A stretch of 7,056 nucleotides of DNA from contig DOQE01000047.1 of the NCBI GenBank assembly GCA_003512585.1, positions 1-7,056 on the forward strand, in the 5' to 3' direction. A program made the position numbers and the translations under genes. Source of the DNA: Bacillota bacterium. GTDB taxonomy: Bacteria > Bacillota_I > Bacilli_A > RFN20 > CAG-826. The notes below the pieces were generated by a model, which searched no databases, was not told the DNA's origin, and saw only the letters and a list, made by a program, of their open reading frames with translations. This document shows, piece after piece, positions 1-4,781 of the stretch (within the stretch, counting starts at the first letter, position 1; every line of letters starts with the position of its first letter).

Positions 1-113
1 GCGAATTTATTCGATCAAATCACAAATCTCGGCGTGGAATTTGATTTAATTGAAGTAACTTCATCTAAATCAAATTCCACGCCGAGATTTGTGATTTGAT
101 CGAATAAATTCGC
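1..113. repeat. 113-bp fold-back palindrome at the window edge
   Basis: Positions 1-48 and 66-113 are perfect reverse complements. The 17 bases between them continue the symmetry: 51-56 (tgaagt) pairs with 58-63 (acttca) around a single centre base at 57, and only pairs 49/65 and 50/64 mismatch. Both arms are coding sequence of the flavoprotein gene, so one arm duplicates the other. The likely true gene carried a small natural hairpin (gaagt-t-acttc in the coding sense), from which a snap-back primed strand could have started. This pattern is typical of an amplification or assembly artefact at a contig end. A real inverted duplication or a hairpin end of a linear replicon is possible but less likely. 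Confidence 0.95.
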
Positions 114-293
114 TGAAAAATCCATTCCAGAAATTTCTTTTATGGATGGATAGTTTTCTAAGCGAGGAGATTCGGCAATTTGGCCTCCTATTGCTTCTTT
201 TTCTAGCAATAATACTTTTTTATTTTCTCTTAACAAATATAGGGCTGCGCTCATGCCGGCAGGCCCGGCTCCAATGATGATTGTATCAAACAT
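1..293 (-). pseudogene. Thioredoxin-reductase-like flavoprotein, 5' fragment interrupted by fold-back
   Basis: This is the N-terminal FAD-binding part of a pyridine nucleotide-disulfide oxidoreductase resembling thioredoxin reductase, a cytosolic enzyme that passes electrons from NADPH through FAD to a thioredoxin- or glutaredoxin-like disulfide. Visible features are the dinucleotide-binding GAGPAG at residues 8-13, LLLEKEAIGGQI at about 28-39 (the usual acid at the end of strand 2, then GG), and the ENYP motif at 46-49, typical of bacterial TrxB. The start ATG at 293-291 has a good Shine-Dalgarno sequence (AAAGGA, 301-306) 7 bases upstream. The frame reads sensibly to about residue 82, then returns along its own reverse complement and ends at a meaningless stop near 15, so only about a quarter of a normal protein of about 310 residues is present. 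The CxxC active site and NADP domain are missing, so a ferredoxin/flavodoxin-NADP reductase relative cannot be excluded. It lies downstream of nrdD on the same strand and may supply electrons to NrdD's fused redox domain (inference). Confidence 0.75.
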
Positions 294-300
294 GTTTTCT

Positions 301-306
301 TCCTTT
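301..306 (-). promoter_or_regulatory. Shine-Dalgarno of the flavoprotein gene
   Basis: Read on the minus strand this is AAAGGA, followed by 7 bases (AGAAAAC) and then the ATG at 293-291. It fixes the start of the flavoprotein frame. It lies only 8 bases beyond the hairpin at 314-340, so the gene can be translated from its own ribosome binding site on an nrdD read-through transcript. Confidence 0.7.
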
Positions 307-313
307 AATAATA

Positions 314-340
314 AATAAGGGCTCGTCTTGAGCCCTTATT
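314..340 (-). terminator. Hairpin after nrdD (terminator or read-through attenuator)
   Basis: A perfect 11-bp stem (314-324 with 330-340) closes a 5-base loop at 325-329. The stem starts immediately after the nrdD stop codon at 343-341. On the minus strand the stem is followed by TTATTATT rather than an uninterrupted run of T, so termination may be incomplete. Read on the plus strand it is followed by TTATTTTAATT, but no plus-strand gene ends here. With the flavoprotein start only 20 bases beyond it, the likely role is partial termination or 3'-end stabilisation of nrdD mRNA, setting the ratio of reductase to flavoprotein. This role is inferred from position and structure. Confidence 0.7.
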
Positions 341-2713
341 TTAATTCATTTTTGTTGATTCTAGGTAGCCTTTTATTAACGAAACGTTATCGTAAGTTTT
401 ATATGTATCCCCATCTGGAATTAGAAGAGTTGGAGCTTGCTTGATTCCGAATGATTTGGTCAACTCAGCGTTTTCCATAGCATCTATTTGTTTGTAATTT
501 AACTTGGATTTATCAAGTAATATTTTGGCTACTTTACAGTTTGGGCAAGTTGGTGAGGTAAATAGGAGTGGTTCGCTTACTTTTGGGCTTTCCTTTTCTT
601 CTTGATGGCAGCAGCAACATTCTTCATGGTGTGGTTCTTCACCTTTTTTCAAGACATAGGTTTTTCTTTGCTTGAATTCTTGTGTTTTGCCGGCGTTCCA
701 GTTTTTAACAGGTCTATAGTAACCGGTGATTCTAGAATAGACTTCGGTTTCTTTTCCACATTTTGGGCAAGTCCATTGTTCACCAGTTATATAGCCATGG
801 TCTGCGCAAATGGAATAGGTCGGGGACATTGTATAGTAAGGTAACTTATAATTTTCAGCGATTTTTCTTACTAACTTCATGCAAGATTCCCAGTTTGGCA
901 AACGTTGTCCTAAGAACGCATGGAATACCGTTCCTGACGTGTATAGAGTTTGGAACTGGTCTTCGATATCTAGCGCTTCGAAGATGTCTGATGTAAAGCC
1001 GACTGGTAAATGAGAAGAGTTTGTATAATATGGCGTTTCATCATTGCTAGAAGCCGTAATGATATCCGGATATCTCTTCTTGTCGTGTTTTGCTAAACGA
1101 TATGCCGTCGATTCGGCTGGAGTTGCTTCAAGGTTATAAAGATCGCCATACTTCTCTTGATAATCGGAAAGGCGTTCTCTCATGTGGTTGAGGACTTCAA
1201 CCGTGAAATCTTGGGCATCCTTGTTTGTTAAATCTTTTTTAATCCATCTAGCGTTCAAACAAGCTTCATTCATGCCGACTAAACCAATAGTTGAGAAATG
1301 ATTTTTAAATGAGCCTAGATAATGCTTGGTATATGGATATAGTCCGGCTTCAAGTAGTTTTGTAACTGTATCGCGTTTAATCTTTAATGATCTAGCCGAA
1401 ATATCCATTAGTTTGTCTAATCTTTCATAGAAATCTTCTTTTGAGGTAGCTAAATAAGCGATGCGGGGCATATTTATTGTAACAACGCCTATAGATCCGG
1501 TTGATTCGCCTGAGCCGAAATATCCACCAGACTTCTTTCTTAATTCCCTTAAGTCTAGTCTTAAACGGCAGCACATGGATCTAACATCGCTTGGCTTCAT
1601 ATCGCTATTGATGTAGTTAGAGAAGTATGGAGTGCCATATTTGGCAGTCATTGTGAACAATAAACGGTTATTTTCGTTATCGGACCAATCGAAATCTTTG
1701 GTTATTGAATAAGTTGGGATAGGATATTGGAACCCTCTGCCTTCGGCATCGCCTTCAATCATTGTTTCTATGAAGGCTTTGTTGACCATGGCCATTTCCT
1801 CTTTGCAATCGCCATAGGTGAAATCCATTTCTTTTCCACCGACTATAGCGGGCATATTGACCATATCATCTGGAACTGTCCAGTCTAAGGTGATGTTAGT
1901 AAATGGAGATTGAGTACCCCATCTAGAAGGGGTATTAACGCCGAATATAAAGGATTGAATGCATTGTTTGACTTCTTTATATGTTAAATGGTCATTTTTA
2001 ACAAATGGGGCAAGATAGGTATCAAACGAAGAGAAGGCTTGTGCGCCTGCCCATTCGTTTTGCATGATGCCAAGGAAGTTGACCATTTGGTTGCATAGGG
2101 TCATCAAATGGCGAGCAGGGGCTGAAGTGATTTTTCCAGGAACTCCGCCTAAGCCCTCCTTTATAAGTTGCTTTAAGCTCCAACCGGCACAATATCCGGT
2201 TAACATTGATAAATCATGGATGTGAATATCGGCGTTTCTATGGGCATCGGCTATTTCTTTATCATAGACTTCCGATAGCCAGTAGTTGGCCGTGACAGCG
2301 CCAGAGTTAGATAAAATCAAGCCACCGACTGAATAGGTTACAGTTGAATTTTCTTTAACGCGCCAGTCGGCTACTTTTAAATAAGAATCCACAACATTCT
2401 TAAAATCTAAAGTAGTTGTCTTGACTTGTCTAATGGCGGCTCTTTTGGTTCTATAATCCATATAGGATTTAGCAACTTCGACAAAGCCTGTTTGTATTAA
2501 AACGATTTCAACGGAGTCTTGGATGTCCTCGACCGTGACAACTTCGTTTTTAATTTTGTTTGTAATATTTGACGCTACTCTTAACGCCAATAATTCGATA
2601 ACATCTGGTGTTACCTCTTTATGCTCAGCCGAAAAAGCTTTCGACATTGCATCTTCGATTTTTTTCAAATCGAATGGAACTAAATTTCCATTCCTTTTCT
2701 TGACTTGCAACAT
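341..2713 (-). CDS. nrdD: Anaerobic (class III) ribonucleoside-triphosphate reductase with C-terminal glutaredoxin-like domain
   Basis: This glycyl-radical enzyme reduces ribonucleoside triphosphates to deoxyribonucleotides in anaerobic cells; the predicted protein has 790 residues. An ATP-cone allosteric domain spans about 1-95 (VKKRNG start). The catalytic core includes Y174-C175 (lower cysteine of the pair) and RSMCCRL at 378-384 carrying the thiyl-radical cysteine. A zinc site is seen as C636, H639 and CPKC at 649-652. The glycyl-radical loop RITGYYRP places the radical glycine near 664, followed by WNAGK. Beyond the normal end lie a linker with HHEECCCCH (696-703) and a thioredoxin-fold domain from about 715, with CPNC (723-726) and the cis-proline motif QAPT (P761). 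The start at 2713 is chosen because the ATP-cone begins there and AGGAAGG precedes it; the frame remains open 33 codons further upstream, but that segment resembles leader RNA. No nrdG activase gene is adjacent, and the next gene is a disulfide-reductase-like flavoprotein. This suggests reduction by protein thiols rather than formate (inference). Confidence 0.96.
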   Translation of the reverse strand: MLQVKKRNGNLVPFDLKKIEDAMSKAFSAEHKEVTPDVIELLALRVASNITNKIKNEVVTVEDIQDSVEIVLIQTGFVEVAKSYMDYRTKRAAIRQVKTTTLDFKNVVDSYLKVADWRVKENSTVTYSVGGLILSNSGAVTANYWLSEVYDKEIADAHRNADIHIHDLSMLTGYCAGWSLKQLIKEGLGGVPGKITSAPARHLMTLCNQMVNFLGIMQNEWAGAQAFSSFDTYLAPFVKNDHLTYKEVKQCIQSFIFGVNTPSRWGTQSPFTNITLDWTVPDDMVNMPAIVGGKEMDFTYGDCKEEMAMVNKAFIETMIEGDAEGRGFQYPIPTYSITKDFDWSDNENNRLLFTMTAKYGTPYFSNYINSDMKPSDVRSMCCRLRLDLRELRKKSGGYFGSGESTGSIGVVTINMPRIAYLATSKEDFYERLDKLMDISARSLKIKRDTVTKLLEAGLYPYTKHYLGSFKNHFSTIGLVGMNEACLNARWIKKDLTNKDAQDFTVEVLNHMRERLSDYQEKYGDLYNLEATPAESTAYRLAKHDKKRYPDIITASSNDETPYYTNSSHLPVGFTSDIFEALDIEDQFQTLYTSGTVFHAFLGQRLPNWESCMKLVRKIAENYKLPYYTMSPTYSICADHGYITGEQWTCPKCGKETEVYSRITGYYRPVKNWNAGKTQEFKQRKTYVLKKGEEPHHEECCCCHQEEKESPKVSEPLLFTSPTCPNCKVAKILLDKSKLNYKQIDAMENAELTKSFGIKQAPTLLIPDGDTYKTYDNVSLIKGYLESTKMN

Positions 2714-2721
2714 AAATTGAC

Positions 2722-2728
2722 CCTTCCT
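2722..2728 (-). promoter_or_regulatory. Shine-Dalgarno deciding the nrdD start
   Basis: On the minus strand the sequence reads AGGAAGG, then GTCAATTT and ATG at 2713-2711. The 8-base spacing is normal and supports this start over the in-frame ATG at 2812, which would add 33 residues unlike an ATP-cone. Confidence 0.75.
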
Positions 2729-2748
2729 GATAGAACACAAGTTTTTAA

Positions 2749-2814
2749 AGATGGGGGTAGTTAAAAACACTCTTAGAAGATGATAGTTTTTTTCAAACGC
2801 TATGATCCCCATCT
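2749..2814 (-). promoter_or_regulatory. Structured 5' leader of nrdD (candidate regulatory RNA)
   Basis: In the minus-strand RNA, AGAUGGGG (2814-2807) can pair perfectly with CCCCAUCU (2756-2749), enclosing about 50 bases. Inside, UAG (2802-2800) can pair with CUA (2760-2758), and GUUU/AAAC gives a small hairpin. The closed stem sits upstream of the nrdD ribosome binding site, and no intrinsic terminator follows it. The outline recalls a small junction-type riboswitch, but I cannot match a known class: the purine/2'-deoxyguanosine core is not recognisable. It could equally be a simple mRNA-stabilising stem. Confidence 0.35.
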
Positions 2815-2835
2815 AGGACCTTGCCCGATAATCAT
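2800..2835 (-). CDS. Possible 11-residue upstream ORF in the nrdD leader
   Basis: An ATG at 2835-2833 opens a frame encoding MIIGQGPRWGS and stops with TAG at 2802-2800. An AAGG-containing purine run precedes it at Shine-Dalgarno distance. The bases in front of this ATG (GGTCAATT) nearly repeat those in front of the nrdD ATG (GGTCAATTT). Its 3' half overlaps the left arm of the leader stem, so ribosomes translating it would open that stem. No similarity to a known leader peptide is recognised, and chance occurrence is quite possible for a frame this short. Confidence 0.25.
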   Translation of the reverse strand: MIIGQGPRWGS

Positions 2836-2877
2836 AATTGACCTTTTTTAAAATGCAAACTGATATGCTCTCTAACT

Positions 2878-2906
2878 TTTATAATTATTTAAATAACCAC
2901 TTGAAA
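2878..2906 (-). promoter_or_regulatory. nrdD: Candidate sigma-A promoter of nrdD
   Basis: On the minus strand, TTTCAA (2906-2901) and TATAAA (2883-2878) are separated by 17 bases. Transcription would start near 2871, giving a leader of about 160 bases that contains the upstream ORF and the long-range stem. The -35 box is poor and the region is AT-rich, so other placements are possible. I saw no convincing NrdR box beside it. Confidence 0.35.
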
Positions 2907-3080
2907 ATATTTTATTAATAAAATATAAAGAATTTATCGAAAGAAAATTAAGGAATTTAGTAGATTATTAGGGATATTTTTTATTTAAAATTTAAATTAG
3001 CCTTTTTATTTATGTGACAGTGTATGAAAAAAAGTAAAAACAACAGAAAAATTGGTAATATTTATCCTATAGAGCAAAAT
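2907..3080. other. AT-rich intergenic stretch with no recognised feature
   Basis: This is the rest of the roughly 410-base gap between nrdD and cvpA. It is strongly AT-rich with scattered A and T tracts. The only frame noticed is a 34-codon plus-strand one starting at 3024, which runs through the terminator hairpin and looks accidental. No tRNA, small RNA signature or repeat is evident. Confidence 0.5.
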
Positions 3081-3107
3081 AAAAAAACGTGTACTTTTAA
3101 TACACGC
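3081..3107 (-). terminator. Rho-independent terminator of cvpA
   Basis: Stem CGTGTA/TACACG (3106-3101 with 3093-3088 on the minus strand) with a 7-base loop is followed on the minus strand by seven Ts (3087-3081). It begins about 16 bases past the cvpA stop codon. The plus-strand side also has a T-rich tail (from 3108), so it could act in both directions, although no plus-strand gene approaches it. Confidence 0.85.
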
Positions 3108-3122
3108 TTTTTTATATTTTAC

Positions 3123-3878
3123 TTACTTTAATACCAAGCCTAAGATCCAAGAATACCCTAAGTCTGTTTGAATCATCCACTTACCTAAGCTCCAATAATT
3201 TGGATCGTCTATTTTTATCATTTTTGAAATGATTTCAGAAATGTTGTTATTAGATGCTAAGGCAAAATTTGCAAATAAACTGATGCACCAACAAATAGCA
3301 ATTGCTTCAATTAGACCCATCAATATTCCAATTATCCTTGATATTAAGCCTGGCTTTTTCTTAGTAAGTTTGAATATAAGCATTATTATGAAATATATAG
3401 CGAATAGAACGATTAGACTTCCTAATAAAATACAAATAAAAGCAAGACCTAAACAGATATAACTAGAAGCGGTTGAAGCTATCACATCTCCGACGTTGAC
3501 TGTGATATTGCTATCTGCAACAGACATTATTTCCTTCGTAAAGATTTCTCTTAATGATTCAGGTATGCCGGCTTTTGTATAGGCTTCTAAAATGATGGAT
3601 TGTCCGGCTTCACTTTTTATTAATGCGGATAATTGATCTTTGTTAGCTTCGGGATAGGCATCTCCGATTCTATCGAAAATGAAACTATAAAAATATTCTC
3701 CCACTTGTCCATTTTTAAATATTGGAGATAACGCATCACAAAGCAATAATGCAAGTATGATAGAAAGGGCTACTATACCGAATTTAAATAATGTTTTTAA
3801 TCCGCCTTTTAGAAATCCAATTAACGCTGATAAGGCAAAAATCAACGCAAATCCAAGTGTAAACCAATCAAATTCCAT
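3123..3878 (-). CDS. CvpA-family integral membrane protein
   Basis: This 251-residue protein fits the CvpA (colicin V production) family of inner-membrane proteins, whose biochemical role is poorly defined and which in some bacteria affects envelope stress tolerance. The family match rests on the N-terminal layout: a first helix at about 5-22, the basic turn GFLKGGLKTL (21-30), then a second helix at about 32-50. A soluble segment at about 52-138 follows, longer than in short CvpA proteins. Two more hydrophobic helices lie at about 140-170 and 182-208, separated by the basic KLTKKKPGLISR loop. The tail (210-251) is polar and then ends hydrophobic. The start ATG at 3878-3876 has no Shine-Dalgarno sequence; a TATTCT box ends 6 bases before it, which suggests a leaderless mRNA. 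The gene stands alone, closed by its own terminator, and is divergent from mscL. A generic four-helix membrane protein is the alternative. Confidence 0.75.
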   Translation of the reverse strand: MEFDWFTLGFALIFALSALIGFLKGGLKTLFKFGIVALSIILALLLCDALSPIFKNGQVGEYFYSFIFDRIGDAYPEANKDQLSALIKSEAGQSIILEAYTKAGIPESLREIFTKEIMSVADSNITVNVGDVIASTASSYICLGLAFICILLGSLIVLFAIYFIIMLIFKLTKKKPGLISRIIGILMGLIEAIAICWCISLFANFALASNNNISEIISKMIKIDDPNYWSLGKWMIQTDLGYSWILGLVLK

Positions 3879-3884
3879 GTTTTT

Positions 3885-3913
3885 AGAATACGTTTTATGT
3901 TTATTTTTGTAAA
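3885..3913 (-). promoter_or_regulatory. cvpA promoter, predicted to give a leaderless mRNA
   Basis: On the minus strand, TTTACA (3913-3908) and TATTCT (3890-3885) are exactly 17 bases apart and each matches the sigma-A consensus closely. The -10 ends 6 bases before the ATG, so the usual +1 position falls on the A of the start codon. This is the best of several such arrangements in the window. Confidence 0.6.
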
Positions 3914-3966
3914 CTTAAAAATAAATAAAATAAGTATTTTTGTTTTTCTTGCATTTTTTCATACTC

Positions 3967-3995
3967 TTGAACTCGGCCTGTATAAAAACTATTAT
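3967..3995 (+). promoter_or_regulatory. mscL: Candidate mscL promoter
   Basis: TTGAAC (3967-3972) and TATTAT (3990-3995) are 17 bases apart. The predicted start near 4002 leaves a leader of roughly 17 bases holding the AAGGAG site. A second -10-like hexamer, TATAAA at 3981-3986, overlaps the spacer but has a weaker partner. It is divergent from the cvpA promoter, with about 50 bases between the two -35 boxes. Confidence 0.5.
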
Positions 3996-4006
3996 TGTTT
4001 CACTTT

Positions 4007-4012
4007 AAGGAG
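4007..4012 (+). promoter_or_regulatory. mscL: Shine-Dalgarno deciding the mscL start
   Basis: AAGGAG lies 6 bases before the ATG at 4019. It rules out the in-frame ATG at 3995, which lies upstream of the ribosome binding site and probably inside or before the transcription start. Confidence 0.85.
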
Positions 4013-4018
4013 TTTCTT

Positions 4019-4702
4019 ATGGGAAAAGAAAAGAAAAACAAAGAAGGCGAACAACTTAAGAAGAAGACTAAAAATCTTTGGGGCGAATTTAAAACTTTTA
4101 TAACTAGAGGCAATATCCTAGATATGGCTGTTGGTGTCATCATCGGTGGCGCCTTTAACGCAATTGTTACGGCTTTGGTTAACATTTTAATGAGCGTTTG
4201 TACTTGGGGCGTTCCAGGTGGTATTAAAGGATTAATTACAGTCCTTCCGGCTTCTAATCCCGCCCAAGAAGGAATTGTCGGGCAAAAATTTTCAACTGGT
4301 GAATTAACTAATAAGGTAATTGAGTTTGCAAAAGAATCAGGCGCTACAATTGATGCGGAAAGCAATACTTTCGTTCAATGGAAAGATTCTCTTCTTGGCT
4401 TATATGAACTACATGGCACGACTTACGTTTATAAGCAGTCTGCTTTCATTGACTGGGGTACATTTATTAACGCAATTATTTCATTCTTGATTATCGCTTT
4501 AACTTTATTTGTCATCGTTAAAGTCAGTAAATATTTAGCTAAGCGCAAAGCCGAATACCAAGCCAAATTACAAGAAGAATATTATCAACGCCATCCGGAA
4601 GAAAGGCCTCTTCCTCCAGCTCCACAAGAAAAGAAACCTACTACTGAGGAACTCTTAACTGCCATTCTTGCGGAAATGAAAAAAGAAGATAGCAAAAAAT
4701 AG
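4019..4702 (+). CDS. mscL: Large-conductance mechanosensitive channel with enlarged extracellular loop
   Basis: MscL is a homopentameric inner-membrane channel that opens under membrane tension and releases solutes during hypo-osmotic shock. The N-terminal amphipathic segment and pore helix are clear: EFKTFITRGNILDMAVGVIIGGAF (23-46) matches the family hallmark, with the small-residue face AVGVIIGGAF lining the constriction. TM2 is at about 146-170, followed by the basic cluster KYLAKRKAEY, a long charged helical stretch, a PPAP turn and the conserved C-terminal TEELLTAILAEMKKE bundle helix. The protein has 227 residues against about 130-150 for typical MscL. The additions are a lysine-rich N-terminal extension (1-20), an extracellular loop of about 85 residues (61-145) and a longer cytoplasmic linker. 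The loop contains a single W121-K-D patch and no cysteine pair. The start is set by AAGGAG at 4007. The gene is monocistronic, with its own promoter and terminator. Family assignment is secure; the function of the loop is unknown. Confidence 0.93.
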   Translation: MGKEKKNKEGEQLKKKTKNLWGEFKTFITRGNILDMAVGVIIGGAFNAIVTALVNILMSVCTWGVPGGIKGLITVLPASNPAQEGIVGQKFSTGELTNKVIEFAKESGATIDAESNTFVQWKDSLLGLYELHGTTYVYKQSAFIDWGTFINAIISFLIIALTLFVIVKVSKYLAKRKAEYQAKLQEEYYQRHPEERPLPPAPQEKKPTTEELLTAILAEMKKEDSKK

Positions 4703-4720
4703 TCGAACTGTGAATGAATT

Positions 4721-4745
4721 AGAGCCTGCAATAACGGCTCTTTTT
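4721..4745 (+). terminator. mscL: Rho-independent terminator of mscL
   Basis: Stem AGAGCC (4721-4726) with GGCTCT (4736-4741) and a 9-base loop is followed by a T run to 4745 and a further T-rich stretch. It starts 18 bases after the mscL stop codon and separates mscL from the phosphatase-Nudix gene, which therefore needs its own promoter or read-through. Confidence 0.85.
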
Positions 4746-4769
4746 ATTTCTTTAAGTCCTGTTAAGTTG

Positions 4770-4781
4770 TAATATTTTTTT
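4770..4781 (+). promoter_or_regulatory. -10 element directly upstream of the phosphatase-Nudix start
   Basis: TAATAT (4770-4775) is followed by exactly six Ts and then the ATG. No Shine-Dalgarno sequence is present, and the six Ts could not serve as one. The expected transcription start coincides with the A of the ATG. The -35 region at the matching distance (TTTCTT, 4747-4752) is poor and overlaps the T-rich tail of the mscL terminator, so this promoter is less certain than that of cvpA. Confidence 0.35.

Noticed and set aside
602..996. Plus-strand frames of about 80 codons opposite nrdD, some hydrophobic
   Set aside because: They are complements of conserved nrdD codons, with no ribosome binding site and no family resemblance.
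2714..2812. N-terminal extension of nrdD by 33 codons from the ATG at 2812
   Set aside because: The ATP-cone begins at the 2713 start, which has a good Shine-Dalgarno sequence; the extension overlaps the leader stem and the upstream ORF and resembles no NrdD N-terminus.
2749..2814. Purine or 2'-deoxyguanosine riboswitch upstream of nrdD
   Set aside because: The outer stem and a CUA near its 3' arm are suggestive, but the conserved J2/3 core and the two kissing hairpins cannot be drawn.
2714..3120. NrdR-binding boxes in front of nrdD
   Set aside because: No pair of sites resembling the 16-base NrdR palindrome was found by eye.
3024..3128. 34-codon plus-strand frame starting MKKSKNNRK in the nrdD-cvpA gap
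   Set aside because: It reads through the terminator hairpin, lacks a Shine-Dalgarno sequence and overlaps the end of cvpA; composition is that of random AT-rich DNA.
3995..4018. Longer MscL start eight codons upstream
   Set aside because: AAGGAG lies between the two ATGs and serves the 4019 start; the upstream codons overlap the predicted transcription start.
4703..4781. Co-transcription of mscL and the phosphatase-Nudix gene as an operon
   Set aside because: A good intrinsic terminator separates them and a -10 element sits directly before the second gene.
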